From contig NZ_CADIKI010000039.1 of NCBI RefSeq assembly GCF_902859935.1, positions 1 through 32,452 on the forward strand: 32,452 nt of DNA, given 5' to 3'. Positions 15,191 to 22,312 of this stretch are shown in pieces (the stretch's first letter is position 1; the number at the start of each line of letters is the position of its first letter). The position numbers and the translations under genes were made by a program. Below the pieces are notes generated by a model that saw only the letters and a program-made list of their open reading frames with translations, searched no databases and was not told the origin of the DNA. The DNA comes from Paraburkholderia fynbosensis. Its GTDB lineage: Bacteria > Pseudomonadota > Gammaproteobacteria > Burkholderiales > Burkholderiaceae.

Positions 15191-15752
15191 CCTCAGTATA
15201 GGCATTGCGATTTTCCACGTCAACATCGTTTTGGCTGGCAGGTTCCAGGGCAAAGCTGAGGTCCGGCACGCGAACGAAAGGGGTTGTGGAGATTGTCGGC
15301 CGTTGCCAGAGGAAGCGCCCTAAGTCCGCCGGGCAAGGGACTGTGCGCCGCCGGCCGATGTTGTTTCAAAAGGTTCGGCTGCTCCCCACCATGAATGCGA
15401 GCAGTCCGTCGTTCAGTTCCGGCCAGGCCCGCGTTCGTGAGGTGGCCCTCTTCGGACTCCGTCGGAGAGCACACGAATCGCCACCGGGTCGATTGACGGT
15501 GTTGGGGGGCGCGGCAAGGTTAGCGCTAAAGATTAAGTGAGGGCATTGCCGCGCTTCCGGTCAGTGGACCGTGTTCGACACAGGACTCGCCTCGTTTCCT
15601 CGATTGACGCACTCTACTGGCACGGATCGATGCCCGCAGTGGGAGACGCGCGGCCCGTTGCGGACGGCAGGTCGCCCGGTGACCTCGATGCAAGCCACGG
15701 TAGGGCCCGCACAAAGTACAACGGTGCCTGCGTCAAGTTTCCTGCGTCGCGG
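15191..15752. other. No recognisable gene
   Basis: 560 bases between the ALDH operator and the GlxA-type regulator. In the other operator regions a plus-strand TetR gene starts here, but no TetR sequence and no -10 box at the expected place (15207-15212 is GCGATT) are seen. Open frames show no family pattern. Confidence 0.4.
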
Positions 15753-16712
15753 TCAACCGGGCGACGATTTCTTCATATGCTGCTGATCCGCACGGCGGAT
15801 CGCTTGGGGCGGCATGCCGTAAAGCTTTACGAAGGCACGCCGCATACGCTCAGGGTCGAAAAAACCCACTGCCTGTGCGATCTTCTCAACCGGCTCCGAT
15901 CCAGCCTGCAGGCGCATGCGGGCCGCCTCAGTGCGAAGGCGTTCAACGGCACGTGCGGGTGTTTCGCCCGTCTCCCGGCGAAACGCGCGGCCGAACTGGC
16001 GAACGCTCAGATGCGCAGCTTCCGCGAGACGCTCGACCGGCAAAGGTTCATGCAGATGGTCGCGTGCGAAGGCGAGAGCGATACGAATCCTGTCCGAATC
16101 CGGCTCCATCTGCGAGATAGGGGAAAACTGCGATTGGCCGCCCGCCCGGCGATGGTAAACGACCAGTTCGCGTGCCACTTCCCGCGCCACTTCCCTTCCC
16201 TGGTCCGCCTCGATCAGCGCTAGCGCCAGGTCGATGCCTGCCGTGATCCCCGCCGAGGTCCATACGCCACCATCGACAACGAAGATCCGATCGACCTCGA
16301 CGTGAATGAGGGGATAGTCCTGCTGCAACCGGCGCGCCACCCGCCAATGTGTGGTCGCTCGCCTGCCATTCAGTAGCCCGGCCTCAGCGAGCATGAAAGC
16401 GCCGGTGCACACGCTGGCAATACGCGGTGTCCTGCCGGCGATTTCGGTGACGGCCGCGACCTCGCCCGGTGCAAGCATCGGGCCGATCTCGCCACCTGCG
16501 ACCATCAAAGTGTCAACACTTGCGTCGCGCACGGCCGACGTCGCGACCGGCACAGAACCGCTACTTTTTACGAGTCCGCCGATGCGCGACAGGATCTGCA
16601 GGGCATAAAGCGGCCGCCCTACGACTTGCGCCACGGATTCAAAGGCGCCAAGCGGGCAGGCAAGGTCGAGGATCTGATGTCCTGGGTAGATGAAGAAACC
16701 GATACAGTGCAT
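15753..16712 (-). CDS. GlxA-type AraC-family transcriptional regulator
   Basis: 319 residues. An N-terminal DJ-1/PfpI (class I amidotransferase-like) domain at about 1-190 has IGFFIYPGHQILDLACPLGA and ASVCTGAFMLAEAGLLNGRR. A C-terminal pair of AraC helix-turn-helices lies at about 215-310, with LPVERLAEAAHLSVRQFGRA and the final IAQAVGFFDPERMRRAF. This is the GlxA architecture of regulators that sense small nitrogenous or other metabolites. It is divergent from an InhA-like DJ-1 protein across an 80-bp gap holding a perfect 8-bp inverted repeat, so it likely controls itself and that gene pair. Confidence 0.93.
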   Translation of the reverse strand: MHCIGFFIYPGHQILDLACPLGAFESVAQVVGRPLYALQILSRIGGLVKSSGSVPVATSAVRDASVDTLMVAGGEIGPMLAPGEVAAVTEIAGRTPRIASVCTGAFMLAEAGLLNGRRATTHWRVARRLQQDYPLIHVEVDRIFVVDGGVWTSAGITAGIDLALALIEADQGREVAREVARELVVYHRRAGGQSQFSPISQMEPDSDRIRIALAFARDHLHEPLPVERLAEAAHLSVRQFGRAFRRETGETPARAVERLRTEAARMRLQAGSEPVEKIAQAVGFFDPERMRRAFVKLYGMPPQAIRRADQQHMKKSSPG

Positions 16713-16751
16713 TGGCCTATTTTGAGGGATCTAGGTCCTTTGCGCCAATGC
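16709..16751. promoter_or_regulatory. Perfect 8-bp inverted repeat in the GlxA/InhA-like divergent region
   Basis: GCATTGGC (16709-16716) and GCCAATGC (16744-16751) are exact reverse complements 27 bases apart. A weaker dyad GGATCTAGGTCC is centred between them. The left arm covers the GlxA-type start codon and the right arm lies about 40 bases before the InhA-like start. It is a good candidate for the regulator's own binding site. Confidence 0.45.
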
Positions 16752-16792
16752 TTTTTACCATCAAGATGTCACAGGTAAATGGAGACCCACAC

Positions 16793-17476
16793 ATGACTAT
16801 CGTCGTATTTCCACTCTATGAAGGCGTCACCCACCTCGATTTCACCGGGCCGCATCAATTCCTCAGCAGCTTTCCTGATATCAAAATCATCGTTGCATCG
16901 ATCGGAGGCGTCGACATCATCTCGCATGAACTGACCTTCAGCGGGCTCGCCGATCTCGAGGCGGTCGAACGCTGCGAAGTTCTGTGCGTCCCTGGGGGTT
17001 TGGGATGTTTCCCGGCGATGGAGAACGCTCCTTTCCTCGGCGCGATCCGCCGTCTCGCCAGTACGGCGGACCATGTGACTTCGGTTTGCACGGGTTCACT
17101 GATCCTCGCCGCCGCCGGATTACTGAAGGGACGGCGCGCTGCCTGCCATTGGGCGTTCCGTGACCTGCTCACGGCCTTCGGGGCGATACCTGACTGCGGC
17201 CGGGTGGTACGCGATGGCAACGTTATCACCGGTGGCGGCATCACCGCCGGCATCGACTTCGCGCTGACGCTGCTCGCCGAGTTGCGAGGGGTGGATGCCG
17301 CACAGTCGGCTCAGCTCCTGCTGGAATATGCTCCAGAACCTCCTTTCCAGGCCGGTCTGCCGGAGACTGCGCCTTCCCACGTCCGCGAAGCGGTCCTTGC
17401 TCGCATGGCCGCGTCGCTCTCAGATGCTGAGCGACGCGTTGCGACCATCGCTCAGAGACTTCATAACGTTGGCTGA
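16793..17476 (+). CDS. DJ-1/PfpI protein, isonitrile hydratase (InhA)-like
   Basis: 227 residues from ATG 16793, preceded by GGAG with 8 bases. In-frame codons upstream give no family sequence. MTIVVFPLYEGVTHLDFTGP opens the flavodoxin-like fold. The nucleophile elbow is TSVCTGSLILAAAGLLKGRR, and ITGGGITAGIDFALTLLAEL near the end is a family hallmark. Isonitrile (isocyanide) hydratases convert R-NC to N-formamides using this Cys. The DxTG motif (LDFTGP) of that subfamily is present. The cognate substrate is not proven. It is followed by an SDR on the same strand, 78 bp away. Confidence 0.88.
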   Translation: MTIVVFPLYEGVTHLDFTGPHQFLSSFPDIKIIVASIGGVDIISHELTFSGLADLEAVERCEVLCVPGGLGCFPAMENAPFLGAIRRLASTADHVTSVCTGSLILAAAGLLKGRRAACHWAFRDLLTAFGAIPDCGRVVRDGNVITGGGITAGIDFALTLLAELRGVDAAQSAQLLLEYAPEPPFQAGLPETAPSHVREAVLARMAASLSDAERRVATIAQRLHNVG

Positions 17477-17554
17477 CCTCTCAACCATCAAATTCAGAAA
17501 ATGGCCGCTGCCGTCCCGGCAGCGGTTGCCGTGCGACATGGCAAGGAGCGAAAC

Positions 17555-18298
17555 ATGAGATTGAAAGACAAGACAGCACTGATTACCGGTGGGACCAGCG
17601 GTATCGGCCTCGCAACAGCGAAGCTGTTTGCGCGCGAAGGCGCGCGCGTCGCCGTGACGGGCCGCGACGCTAGCCGATTTGGCGAGGTACGCGAGCAGCT
17701 TGGAGCGGATGCCCTGGTGTTGGGTGCCGACGTGCGATCAGTTGCGGACATGCAGGCTGTCAGCCAGCGAATTGCCGAAAGTTTTGGTGGCCTTGACATT
17801 TTCTTCGCCAATGCCGGGGTCGCTTACGGAACACCGCTCGCCGAAACCGACCAATCACACTACGACGAGATCATGGACATTAACGTGAAGGGGGTTTTTT
17901 TCTCCATGCAGGCCGTCTCCCCAATCCTGCGCGAGGGCGCCTCGGTCATCCTGACCACCTCCTTCATCATCCATGTGGGCCGGCCGGGGCTTTCGCTCCT
18001 CTCGGCCTCCAAGGCGGCGGTTCGCTCACTGGCACGAACCTGGTCGCGCGAATTTCTGGACCGCAAAATTCGTGTCAACGCGATTAGCCCGGGCAGCATC
18101 GACACGCCTTTGATCGTCCGTCACCGTACCGCTGAGCAGCTTCAGGCCTTCAAGGATCAGATGGCGGCAAGCGTGCCGATGGGTCGAATTGGAGAGGCGG
18201 ACGACATCGCCGCAGCAGTTCTCTACCTAGCGAGCGACGAGTCCAGCTATGTTCTGGGCTCGGAACTCGTGATCGACGGCGGAATCTCACAAATTTAA
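17555..18298 (+). CDS. Short-chain dehydrogenase/reductase lacking the catalytic Tyr
   Basis: 247 residues from ATG 17555, preceded by AAGGAGC (6 bases). An upstream in-frame start at 17501 is not needed. The Rossmann motif TGGTSGIG is at 11-18, ANAG at 85-88 and N110 as usual. S136 and K153 fit the catalytic Ser and Lys. The YxxxK Tyr is replaced by L149 (GLSLLSASKAAVRSLA, codon CTC at 17999-18001). IRVNAISPGSIDTPL and GSELVIDGG complete the classical SDR. It likely binds NAD(P)H, but ordinary carbonyl reduction is doubtful. It is probably co-transcribed with the InhA-like gene and followed directly by a tandem repeat. Confidence 0.93.
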   Translation: MRLKDKTALITGGTSGIGLATAKLFAREGARVAVTGRDASRFGEVREQLGADALVLGADVRSVADMQAVSQRIAESFGGLDIFFANAGVAYGTPLAETDQSHYDEIMDINVKGVFFSMQAVSPILREGASVILTTSFIIHVGRPGLSLLSASKAAVRSLARTWSREFLDRKIRVNAISPGSIDTPLIVRHRTAEQLQAFKDQMAASVPMGRIGEADDIAAAVLYLASDESSYVLGSELVIDGGISQI

Positions 18299-18300
18299 TT

Positions 18301-18347
18301 CCGGGCACCGGGCACCGGGCACCGGGCACCGGGCACCGGGCACCGGG
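18301..18347. repeat. 7-bp tandem repeat CCGGGCA, six full copies plus a partial
   Basis: Six perfect consecutive copies of CCGGGCA (18301-18342) are followed by CCGGG. The array begins two bases after the SDR stop codon. The unit length is not a multiple of three. It is outside any supported gene and could vary in copy number by slippage. Copy number may also differ between assemblies. Confidence 0.95.
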
Positions 18348-18703
18348 GCCGCGTTCGCTTTCGTTAGAAGAGCCAGGAAATGAACAGGATCGAACGAATG
18401 AATGGGACTGCATGAGGCGCATCCCACCCCGGTTTTGCAGACTGCAGCGTGCTTTCGTTTTCCCCGCGGCCGGATGCTTTGGGTCGCCCGGCCAAGTGGC
18501 TTCGAGCGCAAAATTGTCATCTGCTCCTGAGGCCGTTTGCGGTGACTGCCGGCCTCGTGGCGATGGCTGCCCGTACCGTTCCTGCGCGATGGCGCTGTGT
18601 TGCGGATCACCAGCCCGGACGTCGACATTGCTCGAAGCATTCATATTCGCCGTCCAGACCACCCAGCGTCCGCGTGCCGGATATTTTTTGCGAGCCGCGA
18701 CGC
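18348..18703. other. No recognisable gene
   Basis: Frames are open on both strands, but none shows a family motif or a convincing start. One minus-strand frame (18150-18707) starts with an ATG overlapping the stop of the DUF1330-like fragment, yet its sequence is low-pattern and runs antisense into the SDR, so it is not called. Confidence 0.35.
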
Positions 18704-19048
18704 TCATGTCGGCAAGTCAGGCTGCGTGGTGACAATGAACTTCCAGTGCGCTAATGCCGCGCTGCGGTGCGGTGCCGCGTCGCTCTCATACGCAAGGCTT
18801 TCGAGAGTTCTCCGTAGCGCCGCAAAACTCGCATAACGGACGATAACAATGTCGTCCCACGCTTCACCCTCGTCGCCGACTATCACCCCGTGCACCTTTC
18901 CGCCCCAAAAAAATGAGCAATCCTCGCCGGTAGCGACCTGACTGAACGCTGGCGCGTAACGGTGAAAGTAGGCGTCACGTCCGGTGCACGCCGGCGACTC
19001 CGTCTTCCCCCCGTAGTCCGCTTTGGCACCCGCAGGGGTCAGTCGCAA
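18704..19048 (-). pseudogene. DUF1330/EthD-like protein, probably truncated
   Basis: The readable part is about 75-114 residues: SFFWGGKVHGVIVGDEGEAW, DDIVIVRYASFAALRRTLES, APHRSAALAHWKFIVTTQP. The GDEGE-WDDIVIVRY-SF-AL pattern matches the ferredoxin-like second half of DUF1330-type dimeric alpha-beta barrel proteins. The only start is a TTG at 19048, and the 40 residues before the match have no family character. Full-length relatives of this kind often have a second barrel repeat, absent here. It might be a short functional protein, but a 5'-truncated remnant is more likely. Confidence 0.5.
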
Positions 19049-19100
19049 TTCTCCAAAGCAGCCACTCGGCGCGGGTGAAACGCCGTGTTTACGACACGGC

Positions 19101-19129
19101 TTGATTTATAGAACGTTCAGTCTTAATAT
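19101..19129 (+). promoter_or_regulatory. Promoter with internal operator for the TetR at 19140
   Basis: TTGATT (19101-19106), 17 bp, TAATAT (19124-19129) is a strong sigma-70 promoter. The palindrome GAACGTTC (19111-19118) sits in the spacer. Transcription should begin near 19136-19140, so the mRNA would be leaderless or nearly so, and the ATG at 19131 would lie too early. GAAC-x-x-TCAGTC recurs as GAACGATCAGTC at 19789-19800 before the EamA gene. Confidence 0.6.
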
Positions 19130-19139
19130 AATGAGCATC

Positions 19140-19769
19140 ATGCGACGAACTTCTACATCCCCCTCTCCTTCACCTGCCTCAGCGGAACGCGGGCGACCCC
19201 GTGAGTTCGATATTGACAGTGTGACCAAGGCCGCTGGCCGGGTCTTTTGGGAGCAAGGCTATCACGCGACATCCATTGAAACCCTTTGCAAGTCCACGGG
19301 CCTGTTTCGGGCGAGTCTATACAGCACGTTCGGAGACAAACATGGTCTCCTTGTTGCCGCGTTCGACCAGTATGCGGAAGGTGCTGTCGGCCGTCTGAAA
19401 GAGAGACTGGAAGAGAACGGGTCACCGCATGACGCTCTCCGTCAGGCGCTGCTGCACTACACGAAGGTCTCGACCAGTCTATCGCGACGCCATGGCTGCT
19501 TCATTACGAATGCGGCTATCGAACTGCTGCCGGCCGACGAAGCACTACGTCCGCATATTGAGGCGACGCTGCGGCGCATTGCGGCTTATCTCGCTGCTGC
19601 CGTAATTCGAGGCCAGCAGGCGGGCGAATTCAATTCGACACTTGATGAGCAAGCCGTAACAACTTTTCTGTTGTGCGTTATTCAGGGGTTTCGTGTTCTA
19701 GGCAAGCTCAGTTTTGGAGAGAACGATCTTGTCCCGGTCGTCGACATGACGATGCGGGCGCTGATCTAA
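19140..19769 (+). CDS. TetR/AcrR-family regulator of the downstream DMT exporter
   Basis: 209 residues from ATG 19140 (MRRTSTSPSPSPASAERG), chosen because the predicted transcription start makes the ATG at 19131 unlikely. The helix-turn-helix at about 20-65 reads GRPREFDIDSVTKAAGRVFW, EQGYHATSIETLCKSTGLFR, ASLYSTFGDKHGLL. The C-terminal domain has RRHGCFITNAAIELLPAD, a pattern common in the TetR_C_6/AefR-like group. It lies 31 bp before the EamA exporter. It likely represses itself through the palindrome in its promoter, and the transporter through a related site. Confidence 0.92.
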   Translation: MRRTSTSPSPSPASAERGRPREFDIDSVTKAAGRVFWEQGYHATSIETLCKSTGLFRASLYSTFGDKHGLLVAAFDQYAEGAVGRLKERLEENGSPHDALRQALLHYTKVSTSLSRRHGCFITNAAIELLPADEALRPHIEATLRRIAAYLAAAVIRGQQAGEFNSTLDEQAVTTFLLCVIQGFRVLGKLSFGENDLVPVVDMTMRALI

Positions 19770-19788
19770 AAATTTTTTCCCCTTTTTG

Positions 19789-19800
19789 GAACGATCAGTC
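19789..19800. promoter_or_regulatory. Candidate TetR site before the EamA gene
   Basis: GAACGATCAGTC immediately precedes the ATG at 19801 and repeats, with one change, the GAACGTTCAGTC of the TetR promoter (19111-19122). A repressor bound here could block read-through or translation-proximal transcription. Confidence 0.4.
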
Positions 19801-20817
19801 ATGAATTCGCCAGTTGAACTTTCGTCAGGATCATCTGCTTGTGAAGCCGCGTCAGCGTCGGAGAGCCTCCGTTGGGGACACGCGGCCTACGGAAAAGGTG
19901 TGCTGTTTTGCGTCGTTGCAACGGTGCTGATGGGCATCATGTTTCCCCTCATGACAGACGCGCTCACGCACGTCGATCCGTTCACGTTCACGTCATTGCG
20001 ATACTTGATCGCGGGTACAGCATTTCTTGCACTGCTTCTGCTCAAGGAAGGCAGGAGCGGCTTGCGGGCGAACGGGGAGTCAATTTTCCAGGCGTGGATG
20101 TTGGGTTCAGTGGGCTTCTGCGGATTCGGCTCGTTTGTGTTTCTTGGTCAGCAACTCGCAGGGCCAGCCGGTGCGCTCACCGCATCCATCATGATGACGA
20201 CCCAGCCGATGATGGGGTTACTCCTGAATTCAATCGTCCGCAAAAGCATGCCGCCCGTTCTTTCGTTTTTGTTCATCCTGATGTCGTTTGCAGGCGTTTC
20301 GCTTGTGGTCACAAGGGGAGACATTTCTGGGGCGCTACACGAGCCACAACACTATTCAGCTAATGCCCTGATTCTGGTCGGAGCGTTCTGCTGGGTTATT
20401 TATACCTTCAGCGCATCGCATTTCAAAACGTGGTCCCCACTGAAATACACAACGCTGACCACATGGCTGGGACTCACGACAATCCTGGCTCTTAACGCAT
20501 TGCTTTTCGCGGTGCATGTCGTACCCGTACCGACATCCGCACAGCTATGGGCGATTGCGCCTCACTTGATGTATATGGGCCCTATCGCTGGCTTCGTTGC
20601 TATCCTGTTCTGGAATCTCGGCAACCGGATACTTACGCCGCTTAATGGTGTGCTTTTCATGGATGTATTGCCGGTCACCACATTCGCTGTATCTTCTCTT
20701 ACCGGTGTCGTGCCCGCGCGTGCGCAAATAGTCGGCGCGTGCATGACCGGTACGGCGCTTGTTTTCAACAATCTCTACCTGCGGCACCGTACCCGAAAAT
20801 TGCGAACGGCACGCTGA
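19801..20817 (+). CDS. EamA-family DMT exporter
   Basis: 338 residues from ATG 19801 (MNSPVELSSGSS). A TTG at 19786 would add five residues. Ten hydrophobic helices in two EamA repeats follow a ~35-residue polar N-terminus: VATVLMGIMFPLMTDALTHV begins TM1, and SLRYLIAGTAFLALLLL and MMTTQPMMGLLLNSIV are typical. The second repeat has APHLMYMGPIAGFVAILFWN. Members export amino acids, metabolites or drugs across the inner membrane. The substrate is unknown. Paired with the upstream TetR, it forms a self-contained, ligand-controlled efflux unit. Confidence 0.92.
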   Translation: MNSPVELSSGSSACEAASASESLRWGHAAYGKGVLFCVVATVLMGIMFPLMTDALTHVDPFTFTSLRYLIAGTAFLALLLLKEGRSGLRANGESIFQAWMLGSVGFCGFGSFVFLGQQLAGPAGALTASIMMTTQPMMGLLLNSIVRKSMPPVLSFLFILMSFAGVSLVVTRGDISGALHEPQHYSANALILVGAFCWVIYTFSASHFKTWSPLKYTTLTTWLGLTTILALNALLFAVHVVPVPTSAQLWAIAPHLMYMGPIAGFVAILFWNLGNRILTPLNGVLFMDVLPVTTFAVSSLTGVVPARAQIVGACMTGTALVFNNLYLRHRTRKLRTAR

Positions 20818-21276
20818 TGGCGTGGAGAGAAGGTCACTCGAATGCCGACTGTCAACGATCTGGAGGGCTGGGTCGAACGACTCAAATTGGTCGCGCCCGG
20901 TCCGACGCAGGCGTGGACCGATTGCTGATCGCGCCAGGTATGCGATAGGCACGCATCGACCCGATGCGGACCTTCGCGATTCTCGATAGCGGCCATTCGA
21001 ATCTGCCATTCCACGTCGCATTTGGGAAAGTCGATTCGGTCGCTGCGACGGCGGGCAAATGCCAGGAATTGCGCAACGCTGGCCTGTCTGTCGAGATTCA
21101 CATAGTTCACATAATCTGAACGTTGTTCATTTGATCTGGACACTTATCGCGACCTTTAACGGCCCCATCGATAGCACCGGTGAGAGCACTCAGTTGTGAG
21201 CGTCAGGAGGCGGCCGCGAGCGTAGAGGGCAGCCGTCCACCAAAAAGGCAGGCCGACTCGGTTGCGCTGGAAGAGG
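20818..21276. other. Gene-poor stretch with one possible 28-residue ORF
   Basis: ATG 20841 (RBS AGAAGG at 8 bases) opens MPTVNDLEGWVERLKLVAPG and ends at TGA 20927. I do not recognise it. It may be a gene start whose remainder was lost. Minus-strand frames in 20775-21143 are open but patternless. Nothing else is seen. Confidence 0.3.
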
Positions 21277-21309
21277 AAAACGCCCGCAGCCAAGGCTTAG
21301 GGGCGTTTT
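21277..21309. terminator. Bidirectional rho-independent terminator
   Basis: AAAACGCCC (21277-21285) pairs perfectly with GGGCGTTTT (21301-21309) around a 15-base loop. T-runs follow the stem on both strands. It lies 100 bp after the GST-2 stop on the minus strand and downstream of the EamA gene on the plus strand, so it can end both convergent transcripts. Confidence 0.7.
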
Positions 21310-21408
21310 ATGTCATCTACCGGTTTTGCCCGGTCAAAGGCAATACATCGAAGCGACGAGAAGAAGGTTGTTGACCTTTAGCAGGAAGTTTTAACTGTTC
21401 TCCGGCGT

Positions 21409-22110
21409 TCACACCGTAGCGTTGTCGAGCTCCGGGATGCCACTTTGGCGGTCGGCGTAGGCGGCCTTGAAGCTCGGGCGTTGTTGCCAACGCTTCCAGT
21501 AGGCATCAAGAAATTCGAAACGCTCGTCGAGCGGAGTGGCGTTCACCGGGAACTTCGAGAACGCTATTGCGGTTGCCAGCGTGATGTCTGCGAAGGTCGG
21601 TTCTTGGCCGCCGAGCAACCATTCACGGCCGTCTGACAGATGCTTGTTGACCAGCGCGGCGTGGGCCAATGCTTCCTTGCGGCAATGCTCGCCCCATGCC
21701 TCATTCTTCGTCAATTCGAGCTTGAAGCCGAGCCCAGTGTGCAACACATGGAAGGCGGTGACAATTCGGTACAGGATGTGTACCCAAATGCGGTTGTCCC
21801 ACATGTTGTCCAAGCCCTGCTCTAGCGCGGTCTCACCCATGATCTTTCGACCCGGATAGCTCTGGTCGAGGTATCGGACGACGGCGGCTGTTTCTGAAAT
21901 AAAGCCACCATCAGCAAGCTGAAGCGTCGGCGTTTCGCCCCACGGATTCATTTTCAGGTGACGCCAGCCGCGCTGTTCGCCGACCGGCGTCATGTCGTAG
22001 ATGGTCTCGTCAAACTGCGCGGCAATGCCCTTTTCGTACATGAACAGCCGCAGGCGTTGCGGGTTGGGGAAGGCCGAAGGCGAAGTGAAGAGTTGAAGTT
22101 TCGAAGACAT
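21409..22110 (-). CDS. Glutathione S-transferase family protein (GST-2), cassette 2
   Basis: 233 residues from ATG 22110, preceded by GGAG at 7 bases. A further upstream in-frame start overlaps the operator and is rejected. The N-terminal thioredoxin fold reads KLQLFTSPSAFPNPQRLRLF, LKMNPWGETPTLQLADG and FISETAAVVRYLDQ, where the ES/ET motif binds the glutathione gamma-glutamyl group. The all-helical C-terminal domain ends in LGGQEPTFADITLATAIAFS, with the conserved N-capping T/S-x-x-D box. It probably conjugates or reduces electrophiles with glutathione. Divergent TetR-2 and two operators control it. Confidence 0.9.
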   Translation of the reverse strand: MSSKLQLFTSPSAFPNPQRLRLFMYEKGIAAQFDETIYDMTPVGEQRGWRHLKMNPWGETPTLQLADGGFISETAAVVRYLDQSYPGRKIMGETALEQGLDNMWDNRIWVHILYRIVTAFHVLHTGLGFKLELTKNEAWGEHCRKEALAHAALVNKHLSDGREWLLGGQEPTFADITLATAIAFSKFPVNATPLDERFEFLDAYWKRWQQRPSFKAAYADRQSGIPELDNATV

Positions 22111-22157
22111 GGTGCGGCTCCTAAAGATTCGAAAAGAGTCTTTGCTGCCGCAGTTAT

Positions 22158-22175
22158 CTACCTGCCACATGGTAG
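22158..22175. promoter_or_regulatory. TetR-2 operator O1, CTACCTGCCACATGGTAG
   Basis: CTACC and GGTAG arms flank an 8-base centre. It lies 48 bp upstream of the GST-2 start, where it can block the minus-strand promoter. It is closely similar to O2 at 22233-22250. Confidence 0.7.
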
Positions 22176-22232
22176 TCTCGCAGCGACTAAAAAAACCAAC
22201 TTGCGTTGGTGTGGCACTTCATCCAAATGAAG

Positions 22233-22250
22233 CTACCTGTCACTTGGTAG
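22233..22250. promoter_or_regulatory. TetR-2 operator O2, CTACCTGTCACTTGGTAG
   Basis: Same arms and spacing as O1, with most of the centre conserved. The two sites are 75 bp apart centre to centre, about seven helical turns, so looping or independent control of the two divergent promoters is possible. Its right arm overlaps the TetR-2 -35 box. Confidence 0.7.
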
Positions 22251-22272
22251 GTTGCACTTTATGGGATAGAAT
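22244..22272 (+). promoter_or_regulatory. TetR-2 promoter
   Basis: TTGGTA (22244-22249) and TAGAAT (22267-22272) with a 17-bp spacer. The -35 is formed by the right half of O2, exactly as in the TetR-1 and TetR-3 promoters. Confidence 0.6.
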
Positions 22273-22312
22273 TCGACCTGTCAACCCATTTTTTGAACTG
22301 AGAGATCCTGTT

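Noticed and set aside
18301..18347. CRISPR array or iteron origin
   Set aside because: The units are contiguous 7-mers with no spacers, and no replication gene lies nearby.
18150..18707. 185-codon minus-strand ORF starting at the DUF1330-like stop
   Set aside because: It runs through the heptanucleotide repeat and antisense into the SDR gene, with no recognisable domain.
22109..22312. Upstream extension of TetR-2 to an earlier start
   Set aside because: It would cover both operators and the predicted promoter and overlap the GST-2 start. The GTG at 22313 aligns with the TetR-1 start.
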